Assembly (NCBI GenBank): GCA_023055355.1
Contig: JALJCS010000029.1
Span: forward strand, 8,495,001-8,559,000
Source of the DNA: Agelaius tricolor
Taxonomy: Eukaryota > Chordata > Aves > Passeriformes > Icteridae
DNA length: 64,000 bases
Direction: 5' to 3'
Shown here: positions 1-13,310 of the stretch, piece by piece
Layout: each line of letters begins with the position of its first letter
Numbering within the stretch: the first letter of the stretch is position 1
The notes under the pieces: model-generated
Seen by the model: only the letters and a program-made list of their open reading frames with translations
What the model was told of the DNA's origin: nothing
Databases searched by the model: none
Translations under genes and position numbers: made by a program

Positions 1-1192
1 TTCTGCCTGAAGCAGTTCAGGTGCATTTTAGGGGATGTGGGTGTAGCTGGTGTTGGCTGGCACTGGAGATAAAGGCACATTGGAGCTCATCAGGCAGCTT
101 TGTTTCAATTCAAGCTTTTTTAGTTCCTCAAAATTCTTTCCCAAAATTAAGGGAAATTCGACCCATCATGGAGCTGTTTTAATTCTTCTGTCTGCACAGA
201 TAAGAGGAAAAGGCTCTGCCTTGATTTCTGAGAAGCCTTACTGGGAAAATTGTGCATCTTAGTTTCACTTCCTAGGATGTGGTGGGTAAAGGGTGGCATG
301 ACAGGGGACATAGGGAATAAGGTGATTTTGTCTCTTGAGCACCTAGGCAAGTGTGCTGAAAGTCAAAGCAGCAGTGGAATTAACAGAAACTTTTCCCAGA
401 CTATGGGAGCATAAATCATTCCTCCTTTGTGGTTATGGGCTGCTGCTTAGAAGGCTCTGGTGTGGGGGAGTTCTGTTGCTTCAGCACATCTGACATGAAT
501 TCCACAAAGGACGAGGAGCTTAGTGTGCTCATCCTGAACCCAGAGGGGGAGCATGAAGTGGATGGTGCCAAGCTAAAATAGGTAAAGGAAGTTTCTGGCA
601 GTGGACACTGGAAGTTGTTGTGAATTCAGGAAGAGCAAGAGGAAGTGTAAATTCAATTGAGAATTTTTCTTTCAGCATAACTCTTTGAAATAGTGTATGA
701 AGCTACGGAAAGTAGTTGGGGGTCTTGTCTGAATCCCCTAAATCAAGTAGTTTGCAAGTAGACTGAGAGAGAATAAGGATTCTGGTGCTGCAGGAGGACT
801 CCTGGTTTGTTCATCACTGCATGTGATCTTCCAATGAAAAGAACTCTCTTGGGGGCTCCTAGATGATGTGTAGATTGTGTGTAGCCTCAACTAATTTGTA
901 AAATTCAGTGCTGGACTTAATAATCCATCAAGCTGGATGCATCAGGCAATGACAAGTAATCTTGAGAGCAATTATGAGGCTTTTTCACAGTAAAAATATA
1001 AAATGGAAGCATAAATTACTAACTTGTAAAATTTGGCTTTCTGACTAGTCACTCTGCAAACAAAACCTAATTCTGTGCTTAAAGACAGAGACTTTTAAAT
1101 CAGTCTGAAATCATATAGGATCAGTCTAAAATGTTCCATTAGCAGTCATCTTAAAACATTTCCCTCTGGGGGCATTTCTGCTTTTGTTACAG
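1..1192 (+). other. USP28: USP28 intron, partial; no exon seen
   Basis: This stretch precedes the first recognisable USP28 exon and should be intron. The USP28 residues expected just upstream of the exon at 1193 are not found in any frame here, so the preceding exon lies left of the window. The acceptor at 1191-1192 ends the intron after a T-rich tract. I see no other gene, RNA or clear mobile element in it. Confidence 0.75.
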
Positions 1193-3897
1193 CGCTGGTT
1201 TACAAAACTTCCACCAGTTCTGACCTTTGAACTCTCCCGATTTGAGTTCAATCAGTCACTAGGACAGCCAGAGAAAATTCACACCAAGCTAGAGTTTCCC
1301 CAGACTATATATATGGACAGGTGAGTTGTCCTGTTGTACGGTATGTTTAAAGCTATTGCTTTGTTATAAATAAAGAAATTAAAAAGGTTGTTTGGGTGAG
1401 CAAGGAAAGATTCTAAAATATTTACAGAAGATGGTGGATGTTAGAAGTAAACAAATCTCACCTGGCAAACGGGGCTCTGTATTTCTGTTTAGGTACCTCT
1501 ACTGCAATAAAGATCTTATTCAGATGAAAAGGGAGGAAATGAAGAGATTGAAGGAGAAAATGGTGACTCTGCAGCAGAAACTGGAAAGGTGAGTAGTCAG
1601 CTGGTTTTATTTTATGCCCTCTGGAAGAGTGCAAATGCTTCCTTTTAAATGAGCTTTCCAATAGCAGAGGTGCTTGTAGGGGAAGCAGAAACAGCAATGT
1701 GCTTGTTCTGAAACATGTGGGAGAAAGAAGTGTATTTTCAAAAACAAACCTGTCTCTTCAATTGTTTCTAATTTACTGATACTGTTATAGGAATAAATTC
1801 TTTAAAGAGCAGAGTTGACACTGTCATCTGCACTGGCAATGGAGGTGAGGAAGCCCAGTAGCCCATTACAGAAAAAGTTGTTCTTCTCTTGTCCCATGAG
1901 GTTTAAACCCCTCTCATTCCTTCATTCATACGACACCTTGCATTTTTCCCTAGGTACATGGAATATGGCTCTGGCCCAGCCCGCTTTCCACTGCCTGACA
2001 TGCTGCAGTATGTGCTCGAGTTCATTGCTACAAAGCCAGCTGGGGCAATTTCCTCTGCTCAGAGCTCTCAAACAACACCCCTGCACTCCCAGGCCAAGCC
2101 TAATGTTTTGGACGTGCTTTCACAGCCAAACAGGTCAGTAAACAGAAATAAAAAGGATGCACAGGAGGACACTTCCCCTCCCAACTAAATGCTCCTGGGT
2201 GGAGTTCCAAAAGTGGGTTATTTATTTATCTGGGCACTGGTGAACACAATACTGTAGTGTGCAAATGCTTGTGCAAGTAGTGGGCCACTGCTTTGCTGGT
2301 CATTTGGTTCTGTTGGTGTAAATAAAACACTGCATCTTGGTCTGTTCTTTCTCCTTGTCCAAAAGCATCCCTGTATTCCTTGCCTAAGCAGCAGTTAACA
2401 ACTAAATTATGTTCTCTTTTTGGTTAGGCTACTCATTTTTTTGCTTCATTGACCAGTAAATTACAGCAATATTGGATTATTATAACCCAGGCCAGCATGG
2501 TTGGTTTAACACTCTAAATTAAGCTGAGTAAACACACACATTTTCTTAGTAGCAATGGAAGGAATTTTTAGCATTGCTCATTGTGGATCTGTGCTTAGAG
2601 AGTTCCCTAAGAATTTTCCTTAGTATTCTTCCTATATTTTAGTTTGGACTGTGAAGGCAGAAGCACATTTCAGTGTACTTGTTCTCTCTACTTTTATACT
2701 GCTCTGGAAAGGAAATCCTGCTCCAGCTCTGGAGTAATTTTTGTTTGGTTTATTTTGTATTCTTTTCCAAAAAAAGAAAACTAGAGAAAGATTAAAAAAC
2801 CTGCCCACTACTCTTGGCTTTTGCTCCACAGCATACAAGAAAGGACTGATACTAGGACTGAAGATGAAGCTTTATTTGTGGCCAATGCTTCACCACAGCA
2901 GAGCTCCAGTATGGATCTCCAGCCTCCTGTTTCACCTGCAGAGCTGTCTGAACGTCCAGCTCCTCACGTGGTCTCCAAAGAAGAGCTGAACCTGGTTCAG
3001 ATGTGTCTGCAGCGATGGAGAAACGAGATCGAGCAGGACGTGCGAGGTTGGTGCCAAATGCACTTGTAGGGATTTTCCTCCTCAGTGCCCCCCTGGTTTC
3101 TCCCCTGTAGCTTTGCTGGATACAGCCTGAACTACAAATAATTTTGTCCCTGTTTGAGATCTGGTGCTGAGTCTATCTGATATTCTCTGCATGGCCTCAA
3201 ATTTTTTGAAGTCAAAGGAGCTAGCATAGCTGATGAGTAGTCATTAATTTTTATGCATTTCTCTCATGGTTGATGTTCTTGGCAGATCTGAAGGAGTCTA
3301 TTGCCAGAATAAACCTGTCCATTGAACAGATGTACTGTGACCCTCTCCTCCAGCAGGTAGGAAATGCAGCTTCAGTATGTCAATATTAACCTAGGATTGC
3401 TGATCCTCATTTTTGTTAGTACACGTTGGTTTAAATTGCCCCCTTCACTGTATTTTTAAATTTCCAGTGATGAAGCAGAGAAAGATTTACTTAGGAAAAT
3501 CTTGTTTCTTCTTTCCTTAAAAGTTAGTTTTCACATAGTAAGAAATTTATCAAATTGCTCGACTCTTGTGCCATGCTACACCTACAAACATTCCCACTGT
3601 TGGTGTAGAGAGGTCAGGCAGACTCAGTCCCTAGCTGCACCCTGAATGATGTCCTTGTCACTTTGCAGGTTCCCTATCGTTTGCATGCAGTCCTGGTCCA
3701 TGAGGGACAAGCAAATGCAGGGCACTACTGGGCCTTCATATATGACCAGCCCCGTAAAAGATGGCTCAAGTACAATGACATCTCAGTGACAGAGTCGTCA
3801 TGGGAAGAGCTGGAGCGAGAGTCCTTTGGAGGCTTGAGGAATGCCAGTGCCTACTGCCTGATGTACATCAGTGGCCAGGTGTCCCCTGTTGGTGCAG
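1193..3897 (+). CDS. USP28: USP28 exons for the C-terminal half of the catalytic domain
   Basis: Exons: 1193-1320, 1493-1588, 1954-2133, 2832-3046, 3286-3356 and 3669-3897. The first encodes the [20 protein letters not shown] stretch typical of USP28. The second and third encode the helical insertion inside the USP fold, which in human USP28 drives dimerisation. The fourth (to 3046) is a poorly conserved linker with a weak-looking gttggt donor. The last exon has the His box NAGHYW followed by KYND, matching the catalytic His and Asn/Asp positions of human USP28 (H600, N617). The nucleophilic Cys is encoded outside the window. The donor chosen at 3898 leaves phase 1, which matches the next exon. 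Confidence 0.9.
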
Positions 3898-6800
3898 GTA
3901 CACGGCCACAACTGCTGGTTAATGACGTGTGTGTGTGTGCTGTGTCTCTGGCCTGCATGATCATTATGTTCCTCAGCTTCTCCAGCACAGCTGTCTTTTG
4001 ACAGAGCACAAAACTTCACCTCAGATAGGATTAAATAATCTGCTTCGTGCTCGATTCATTTCTAAATCTCTGATAGGGCTGAAAACTGCCAGGAGAAGCA
4101 TCCAGGTGAGATTGGAAGCAGCACCTCATGCATGAATTGTGTGTACAGACTAACACTGCCCTTTTGCCACATTTAACATGCATCTAGTGCTGGTGTTCTT
4201 CATTTTGACTTTTTGTAGTGTTTATATGGCAGCATTTGTTTCCTCAGGGCATGTAAAATACCTCCTACTTTATCTCTCCCATTTTTATCACACTTCCTGA
4301 CTCGTTTTCTTGGTCTTTGATGATTACACTGAATCTAAATGGGCTCTTTTTTGTGCAGCCTTTCCCCAAGAGCTATTGGTACCTGAGTGGCTCAGACTTA
4401 GTGTGTTTGCAGTGCCAGTGCTTTGTAGAGACACTGCTATGCACGTGGCTCTAGACATGGCAAACAGCTGTACAAGGACACAATAATTTCACGCGTGGCT
4501 CATTTTGATGTAATAAATGGAAAGAAACAATGGAGAGCTGACATTCTGTTCATTGCTAAATGTGGCTGATGAGGATCTGGAGGATGTTCTTTGTTTTCTT
4601 ATGACAGTTCTGAAATAAACCCTTTTTTTCTCCTATTTAATGCAATTTTTTGTTGTTTTTTAAAGCATTTTGCAAAGGGTGCATAAAAATATCTGCTGTA
4701 GAAAGTTGCCATTTGCTTTTGATAAATTTTAGGACTTGTCTGAAGCTTATGCTGCTTGGGTTTTGTGCTGTTTTAAAAGTGAATACTGGAGTAGATCTAA
4801 AAAGCAGTAAGAAATATCAGCATGATACTCATGCTATAGAACCCATGCAGCCCTTACCTTTACCTGCTGTACAGAGATGAAGGTGTGTCATCAACAGCTG
4901 TGAACTTTCCAGTTGGCAGTTCAGTGCAGTTCCCAGTGCACCTGGAGCCCTTGGACCAGGATGTGTCTGAGCTGCATCAGCAGATGCTGGTTCTGGAATT
5001 GCTCTGTGTAAATCATGTCCAGTAGTAGAACAAAACAGGGCTTTGTTTTAGATAACTCTGTAGATTTGTCTTTATTTTTGCACCTTTGCTTCTGGATCAC
5101 CTTAAATTACAGAGCCAGTAGAAAATTTGGCTTCTTTCCCCTTTTACCCCTCAGCCAGTTTCCTGTGGCTGCCCATGATGCTGTGTGTGTGCTTAGTCCC
5201 TAAGGGTGGTGCCCTGCCACAGTGTGTTTCCTTATGCCAGTCTTGCATCTCCTGCAGATGAGGATGAGGGCCCAGAGGCTAGACAGCTCCAGAAGGAAGT
5301 GGAAGCTTTGTCCCCAGAACTGAGACACTACATCCAGGAGGACAACTGGCGCCTGGAGCAGGAGGCAGAGGAGTGGGACGAGGAGCAATCTTGCAAGATT
5401 CCTCAGATGGAGCCTTCCCCTACTTCTGAATTGCAGGACCTCTCCTCTGAGTCAGGACCAGGTAATCTTGCTCTGAATTTGCAAACTATGTCAGAACCAG
5501 GAACAGCCAGCTGGTCACCAGTACCACTGTGTTGAAGCCTTGTACAAACGTGTCAGAATGCAGGAGCAGGTGTGAAAGAGGCAGCAAAGGCAGCTACTGG
5601 AGGCTCTGCCCTGACAGTACAAAAGGCTGTTCTGCTGGTTTTGCATGTGCATCCTTCCAAGCCTGTCCCCAGAAATGCTGTTTCCCATTCACTTAACCAT
5701 CATGGGCTAATATCAGTTCATTTCCAGCTTTTTCTTTTTTTCACAAATATGGAGTGGACAAGTGCTGTTCTCTGGAGTGGGAACCCCTGATGCCATGTGC
5801 CATTCCCATTGGAACGGGGTACGCGCACACTCGCCTCAAGTGCCTTCACCTTGGGCAGGAAGGCAGCAGCTGTGTAAAACTGCACGGACAAGCTGCAAAA
5901 CATTTTAGAACATGAGAGAAAAAAGCCTTGCAGCTCTTGCTGACTAGTACCACACGTCTGTCCTGACAGAGCAGTCATCAGTGTGTGAGCCCAGCGTGCA
6001 CTCCCTGTCCTCGGAGCACGCCAGGATTGCCAAGGAGCAGACTGCCAAGGCCATTGCCAACACTGCTGAAGCCTACGAGAAGAACGGCGTCGAGGCAGCT
6101 CTGTGCGAGGTAGGAGCTCAGCCTTGGCCCAAGAACCTCCCCCTTCTTGTCTCCAGATTATTCTTCTTGATAGACCTTTGCTTTTCCCATTTCTGTGAAG
6201 TTCTGTAGCTGTGCCACGTTTAGCTCGGTCCCCTTTGGCTTTCCTGTATTTTGCTTTGGATTTTCTTACTCTCTCTCTTCTTTTTCTTCTTGGCCACAGC
6301 GCAAGGAGGTAGAGCCACTGAAGGCCCATCCAGAAGAAACATCCCCCACAGTTCAGGCAGAGCAGCCCCAGGACACTCAGGAAGCAGAGGCTGCTGCCCA
6401 AACTAGCTCACAGGTCTCTGAAGTGGAAATCCCCAGTGTGGGGAAGATTCCCGTTAGATCCGATGCAGATGGATATAATGAGGAGGTACAGATCCCAGTG
6501 CAGGGATTAATTAATTAATTACTGCTGCTCATTAGCCTGTAGCTTTGTAGTTAGCTGGCTTTGAGCTGCCCTAAGGGTGGGTGTCATAGTGTCTGTCATA
6601 GAAGCAACACCCTGTACAAAGTTAGTTTTCCTACTGTGGAAGGGAAGAGGGACCACATCGGTCCATAATTCCATTTTTAAATGTCATCAGAAAAGGAGCT
6701 CCATAAGAGCACTCAATTTGTCAGTCTGCATGTTGGTCATAATTCCTCTTTCTGGCACAACGGTATCAAAATCGATCCTACCTGTGTTAATTTCTTTACA

Positions 6801-9800
6801 AGTCTCTTTGCTGGCTTCAGTCAAAGACCTCAAACCCAAGCGCATAATTTACATACCCTGCCCACTGATTTTTTTGGGATCTGACTTTAACCACTTTCAC
6901 ACATGCTCAGGCAGTGTTTTGAAGTTCTCTCACGTGCATGAGTTGGATTTCACACAAACACTGGGGCTGTCACTCCTTGAGTAGGTTTGAGATGTTCTGG
7001 AGTGATGTTGGCTCGAGGAGGTTCTGCATTTATTTTACATGTCTTAGGAAGATTGAGTTGGGACATGGTGGGGACATGGCCAGCCTGCTTTACCTTCTCA
7101 CTTGTTGAATTTAAAAATTCAAGGGTTTGGAGTGACCAGCCTTGAGATCTTTAAATGCCTAAAAAAAAGCCCAGCATGTAAAGTGCATGTGATGGATAGA
7201 GTCAGTAGCATGCAAGTAACTCACAGCCCCAGTTATCACACCTGTACTCATACAATTTCCTTTAAATCTTACCTTTTGAAAGTTTCTTCCATTCTTCACT
7301 ATGCTGTCTCTTCTTTCCCTGTCTGTTACTGTTTTCCTTGTTCCTGTTTGTGTCTGTTCTCCTGCTTTCGTGGTAGGTGATGCTGAGTCCAGCCATGCAA
7401 GGTGTCATCCTGGCTATTGCAAAAGCCCGCCAGACCTTTGATCGTGATGGGTCTGAAGCAGGGCTTGTTAAGGTATTGATTTGTTTGCTAAATCAAATAG
7501 TATGGATATCTGTTTTTCCAGAATAGAGAGTATGTGCCATATTGACAGGTCAGGAATGTAAAGGGAACGATTTGTGCACTTTTTCTTCTAGTTAATGGCC
7601 TTTGCCCTGCATTTCAGTTCCTGCTGTCTTACAGTGATGAGATATCCATGGGTTCAAAACAATTTTTAGAGCTTGCAAGAGAACACCCTCCTGCCAAGAC
7701 AAACAGAAACTTTACTTTTTTCTTCTTATTCTTTTAGTACTGTAAAATTTGGTTTTTTGGTCCTGAACGTACTTCTTTACTTGTGACATCTGCTGTCAAA
7801 GATGTCCTCAATAAATGTCTGTGTGAACAGAGGTTTGAAAACATAACCACTGGTGAATGCTGAAGCTGGTGTTAGATTTTACAGGCAGGTAAATTTAACT
7901 AAAAATACCACATGGAAAGAATCATCCATGCTGGTAATCTATGGGAATATAAATCACAAGATATTCTTGCACCTCAGCAGGTAGAAGTGTGTCCCAGTCG
8001 ATTTTGGCAGCCTGAGCACTTGTCAGAGGGTTGCCAAATTGGTCTAAGGCAGCTGTACCCTCTCTCAAAGGCATTTACACACCCTGGAACTTCTGGAAGC
8101 TCACACTTCACACGTGGGGTGTGCCTGGCTGTGGGGGCCATTGGTTTAGAGCTGAGGTGTTGGTGGGCTTCCTTTGAGCCCTGGGATATCACCAGCAGAG
8201 GAGGCTCGGTGTCAGCACAGGAGTCCTTCTGAACAGGACCGGTTTGAGCTCCTGTTGGCTTCTGTGGCAGTCAGCAGACAGGCGGATCTGTCATTCCTGT
8301 GTTCCATTGGCAGGCATTCCATGAGGAGTACTCCCGGCTGTACCTGCTTTCCAAGGAGACCCCAACCCCCCAGAACGACGCCCGCCTGCAGCACGTGCTC
8401 ATCTACTTCCTGCAGAACAATGCCCCGCAGCAGGTGGTGGAACGGACCCTCCTCGAGCAGTTTGCAGACAAAAACCTCAGCTACGATGAACGGTGAGTGC
8501 TCAGGATTCCAGGGAAGGCTTTTCCCACCTGGATGTGGCCAAGGCCACTGTTGTGATTTTTGTCCTTTCTACTCACATGGAGCAGGTCCATCAGCATCAT
8601 GAAGGTGGCACGGGCAAAGCTGAGCGAAATCGGTCCTGACGATGTTGACATGGAGGAGTACAAGGTAAGGGACCAGAGATCTGTCTGATCCTTCATGCTG
8701 TCCTAGCTGGCTCTGTCGAAACTGGGAAACGGGGAGCACGGCATGGGGCTGCGTGGCCAGCACAGTGGCCACTCACTGCATGCCTGTTGGCAGTGGGTGT
8801 CTGCAGGAGGCTGCTTAGGGAGAAGGAATACAAGGGAAATCTGAGCTTGGAGGAGTGTCTGCAGTTGGCTAAATTCGTATGTGTTACTCATGAGAGACAT
8901 TTCAACACTTAAAAGGGTAGAACTGGGGACCCCAGACTATGCATGTGAGTGTTCCAGATGAGGCTGATGCTCTGTTTCCTCCTCTCCCCACAGAGGTGGC
9001 ACGAAGACTACAGCCTTTTTCGCAAGGTGTCCATTTACCTGCTGACGGGGTTGGAACTCTACCAGAATAGAAAGTAAGTTCCTCTAATTGTGTTTGGACA
9101 AGATAAGTTGTAGCTAAAAGTAAAGGCCACTGTGACAAAAATTTTTCTTTCTGAGCCACAATGGCCTGTGTTTGAGGCCAGTGGGAGATTTTTTGACCTG
9201 CTAATAGGTCTTCTTGAATCCACAATCGAGCTTGGTTAACATTTAAAAAATATGAGCTGAGCTGCTGGCTGGCTGCCTGACAGTTCTGAGAGTTTCCCCT
9301 AAGATTTCCCTTTGGGAAGTAGAGCTTTATATTCTGTTTTCCAGAGATGGATTTGCAGGAATGATTGCCATCACTTTGGGTTTTTCACTTTGGACTCCTG
9401 TATTAAAAGGGAACTGTCTTGAGATGGATGTTACACTTTGTGTAAACACATAGTTTGGAGCCCTCAAAGGGCCTTGGTTTCCTCCTTACCATTCTAGAAC
9501 CTGTATTTTCCTTAAATGGTGCAGGCTTTCAGAAATTATTCCTGGATGGAAACAGAACTGAATTCCAAGGTGGTTCACAGTGACAAGCCACCAAATTCAG
9601 GTGGGCAAACTGACATGAGCCATGACAAGAGCATCTTAGAATTACCCCAAATTGACCTAATCCCTGTCAGCAGTTCTGTTTTCTCACCTGAAGCTTCAAA
9701 TGTGTGAGGTTGGACACAGCCTTCTGCCCTTCTTGGGGTATCCTCTCATAGTGCAGTTCCTGGAGCAGTACAGAAAACAAACACAGAACAAACACATTGC

Positions 9801-12381
9801 ACATGAGCTTGGTTTTAAGGGGCTCTGCCCAGACACTTGTTTGGCATTCTGGGCAAAAAGGAGCAGGGATGGCTTGACATAGGGCATCTGTTCTTTTGTG
9901 CTTTGGCAAGGAAGTACAGCTTTTCCCATTTTCCCATTGAGCCTGATGCTCCCAGCCAGGCCCAGCAGGAAAGGTTTCCTGAGCTGAGCCAAGGGAATGG
10001 CTGTAGTCACGGCCCTGGCAGAGCCCAAAGCCTGCAGAGCTGACCCTCTTCTTGCAGGTACCAAGAGTCACTCACCTACCTGGTCTACGCCTACCAAAGC
10101 AACACCAAGCTGCTGCTGAAGGGAACCAACCGCGGCGTGAGCGAGTCGCTGATCGCCTTGTACCGGAGGAAGTGTCTCCTGGTGTGTATGGAGGAGCTCA
10201 GCTCTCACTTTGGAGAGGAGGGGAGGGGGCAGCCAGGCGCCATGGCAGCCAAGACCAGTGTAACTGTTTCTGTTATGTCTGTTAATGTGATTCTGCCCCT
10301 TGCTGAGTGCCAGCAGCAATGTGGAAAGCTAATAATAATGATTCAATTAAAAACATGCCACATAGGTTTCAGGGAGTCTAGGCAAAGGCAGATCTGCTTC
10401 TTGCCTTCTTCAAACCAGAATTGTAAATGAGCTGTTTGCTCTCTGTATACAGATAGAGCAAATTGCACATAGGTGTATGAATATATATGTTTTCAAGTTT
10501 GGTGTTTCCCATGACTGAAAGTGGCTGTTCCACCAGAACCTGGTGCTGTTAGTCCTTACTGTCTGCATGACTGCCAGTGCAGGGCCCAAGCTGGGCCTTC
10601 CCTGGATGGTGATCCATGGTCCATGCTTGTTCTTTACAAGTCTGTCCCCAATTCTCCTTCCACCCCCAGAAGCTGAACGAGGTGGCAGCTTCTCTTTTTG
10701 TCAGCTGTGAAGAAGCTCATGTGTCAGAGGGTGTGAGCATCCTGAATGAGCTGATCATCCCCTGCATGCATCTAATGAACAACTTTGAGATCTCCAAAGA
10801 GGACCTGGATGCCATCGAGGTCATGAGGAACCGCTGGTGCTCCTATTTGGGACGAGAAGACATGGACGGTAGGACATGGCTGCTGTTCGTGGGCAGGGCA
10901 GTATGGGATCTGAACTGGGAAAGAATTAAAGGACCATCTAAATTTAAATTCTTGGTGTCTGCACTGCAGCCCATCAAGGCCTTTCTAATTGTGGGAGGAG
11001 AAATTGGGCATTTGAATTGCCCATTAAGTCCTGTTACAGAAGAAGTTAATCTTTTGCACTAAAACAAGCTGCAGAAGTGTCCCTCATCCCTAAAATGGGA
11101 CAGTTGATGTCCCAAGAATGGCTTAGAGTTCCCCTGAGGGGCTTGGGTCTTCTGTTTAGGGTTTCTCCCTGAATGGAGGTACCCAGGAAGGCAGGTGAAT
11201 GCTGACATGCTTAGTGGCGTGGCATGCTCCCCTTCAGGAAGGAGGAGCAGGTGTTATCAGAGGCCAAGGTTATGGAAGAGGGAATGGGGAAGCAGATTTG
11301 GGGCATCTCTGCCTTCTGCAGAGGAGTTTGTCATTGTAGAGCTGAATGTTGGTTCTGGGCAGTTGTTCTTGTTCTGTGCTTTCTTCTGGAGTTAGCCTCT
11401 GTGACTCCCCTCAGGTTGTTTCTCTTCAGACAAATTGGTCCTAACTTGCCTTGACATGTTCATGAAGGTCTGGGGAGTCCCTGCAGAGTTTTTATCACTA
11501 ACAGGGGGTAAACTTGATGAAAGAAAACTATGCAAAACCACAGAGGTTTATTCTCAAAATGCGGTTGTAAAAATTAATATTGGATAAATTTATCTCAGTT
11601 GCTGTACTGGATGTGACAGCCTTTGGTTACACAGAAGGTTTTAAAGAACCAGAAGCTGAGTGCTCACCCCTCCCAGGTTACGTGGGCTGGCTCAAGGGTT
11701 GCCTGCTCCTCTTCCCCCCGTAGTGGCTGTGGTGTATTGTGCACTCCAGGGGCCTCAGACCTGCCCTGGGCATGGACGGTACCAGCTCAGCACGGGCTGA
11801 ACTGGCCTGTCTGGGTGTGTACAGGATGTGGAGGCTCCATTCCCCTCAATTGCACAGTCAATATTTGAGTGTCACCCTGAAGCACACAGTGATTCTTCAC
11901 CTGACAGCCGGGACAGGAGCACCTTTCCAGAGAAAGCTCTGTGTCTCGTGTCTCAGTGGGACGTGGCCCTGTGCTGAGGCAGCCAGGTGGCAGTGGAGCC
12001 TCCTCATGGAGCCCTGGGAGGCAGGCAGGACTGCCTGGTGCGGGGCCTCCTCTGCCTCAGCAGCCACTGCTCGTCCCTGCTGATGGGCTGGGCAGCTCTC
12101 AGTGCAGGGAGAGGAGCCTGCAGAAGGCACCACAGCTCCTTAACTTGGGGCCTGGAGCCCTCTGCCATTGCTGCCACTGACTGTGTCCTCCTTTCCCCTT
12201 GACAGCAAAGCTGCAGATGAAGCTGGGTGAGCTGCTGCCCCGGCTCCTGGACGGCTCCACCGAGGTCATTGTGCTGAAGGAGCCCCCGAAGATCCGGCCC
12301 AACTCCCCCTACGACCTGTGCAGCCGCTTTGCGGCCGTCATGGAGTCCATCCACGGCGCCTCGGCCGTGGCCGTGCAGTAA
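1193..12381 (+). CDS. USP28: USP28, ubiquitin carboxyl-terminal hydrolase 28 (3' part, 16 coding exons)
   Basis: USP28 is a cysteine deubiquitinase of the USP family. It is mainly nuclear, acts in the DNA-damage response (53BP1 partner) and stabilises FBW7 substrates such as MYC. The window holds about 793 codons from the middle of the catalytic domain to the stop at 12379-12381. All 16 exons join in phase and read as close relatives of human USP28 throughout. The paralogue USP25 is less likely, because the sequence follows human USP28 in the variable linker and because CLDN25 is the neighbour, as in human. The catalytic Cys box lies upstream of the window; the His box is present. The gene is convergent with CLDN25. 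Boundaries are predictions from splice consensus and phase. Confidence 0.95.
5258..6109 (+). CDS. USP28: USP28 exons after the catalytic domain
   Basis: Exons 5258-5461 and 5970-6109. The first encodes an acidic, coiled-coil-like segment with the conserved run HYIQEDNWR and [11 protein letters not shown]. The second encodes [20 protein letters not shown] and ends in phase 0 at GAG|gtagga. The intron before them (3898-5257, about 1.36 kb) shows no other coding sequence that I recognise. Confidence 0.88.
6300..6485 (+). CDS. USP28: USP28 optional (cassette-type) exon, 62 codons
   Basis: The open segment follows a pyrimidine-rich tract and acceptor at 6298-6299 and ends at a gt donor at 6486. 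It is exactly 186 nt and both flanking junctions are phase 0, so it can be skipped or included without a frameshift. It encodes an acidic, Pro/Glu/Gln-rich, low-order segment (from [13 protein letters not shown] to DADGYNEE). Human USP28 is known to have a tissue-restricted alternative exon at this position; equating the two is inference from position and phase. The constitutive transcript probably joins 6109 to 7377. Confidence 0.68.
7377..12381 (+). CDS. USP28: USP28 C-terminal exons
   Basis: Exons: 7377-7472, 8314-8492, 8586-8664, 8994-9073, 10058-10181, 10670-10868 and 12206-12381. Every junction keeps phase and has gt..ag ends. They encode the largely helical USP28 C-terminal region: [20 protein letters not shown], the FHEEYSRLY segment, the [17 protein letters not shown] segment (here RWHEDYSLF), [21 protein letters not shown] and the final [19 protein letters not shown]. 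The stop is TAA at 12379-12381. The large intron 10869-12205 holds no other gene that I recognise. Confidence 0.92.
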
Positions 12382-13310
12382 CCCCGGGCGGGCACGCCGG
12401 GGCTGCAGCGGGAGCTGAGGGGCCCTTGGGATTCCAAGCTGTGTTCTTTGTAAATACGAGCGGATAAAAAGCAGTATTGCACTTGTGAGGCTGAACGGAA
12501 GGCAGTAACACAAAGGACCTGGACCACTGCTACAGTGCAAGGCGCAGGCCCTGGCAGCACCGTGGCGCCCAGCCGGGCTCCAGAGGCTCTTCTGTCCTGG
12601 CAGCCCTCTAGTTGCAGCCCCTGGGCCCACGGGAGCCCAACTCTGCTCAGCACTGCACATTGGGGCTGGGCTCTCTGGCACCTCCACAGCTCCCTGAACG
12701 GCCACTGCCAGAGGCTGCATGTTCCATTCCAGCCAGACTCCTGCTCACAGGAGCCCGGGCTGAGTGAGGAGGAGGCAGCAAGGAGCAGTGGCTCGTGCTC
12801 TGCAGCGTGGGCAGTCATGCATGCAGCTCTGTATTGTGGTCAAGTCAAGCAGGCTTTTTCCTTTTGTATTCTAACTGGCACCAGAAACCACGCAGGAGCC
12901 TTCCTTGAAGAAACACAGGCAAATCCTGGCAGTGAGAGCCAGGACGGGGCTGTGGGTTTGTGCCTGGCAGGAGCTGACTGGCTCAGGGCAGTCACATCAC
13001 CCCAAAGGATATTCCCCTTGTGGCTGGAAAGCAAACTTCCTTCTCCCCTCAGGTGGTGGGTCAGGGCTGGATTACTGTCAACGGCAACTTAAGGGCTCAG
13101 ATCAGCCCCTTGTGTTGGTGGTGGGTGTTTGTGTTGACTTGGTTAACAAAGTGCCCTGTTCGCATTTCCTTTTACGGTCGCCCTGTGCTTGCATTTGAGC
13201 TGCAGCAGTTGTAAGCCAGAAGTTCTGAGTCAGTGGAGGGGGATCCTTTTTTTGGAACTATGCAGAGTTTTCTAACAGTGCAATAAAAGCATTTGTTCTA
13301 TGTTAGAATG
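12382..13310 (+). other. USP28: USP28 3' UTR
   Basis: Sequence after the TAA without recognisable coding. An AATAAA at 13282-13287 is the most likely polyadenylation signal. A second AATAAA at 13450-13455 could give a longer UTR. The exact cleavage point cannot be seen. Confidence 0.65.
13282..13287 (+). terminator. USP28 polyadenylation signal
   Basis: Canonical AATAAA about 900 bp after the stop codon, with a T-rich stretch beginning a little downstream. A further AATAAA sits at 13450-13455. Confidence 0.6.

Noticed and set aside
495..581. 28-codon open frame followed by a gtaaag donor-like sequence upstream of USP28 exon 1193
   Set aside because: It ends in a stop, does not match the USP28 segment expected before 1193, and has no acceptor in phase. 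It is taken as chance.
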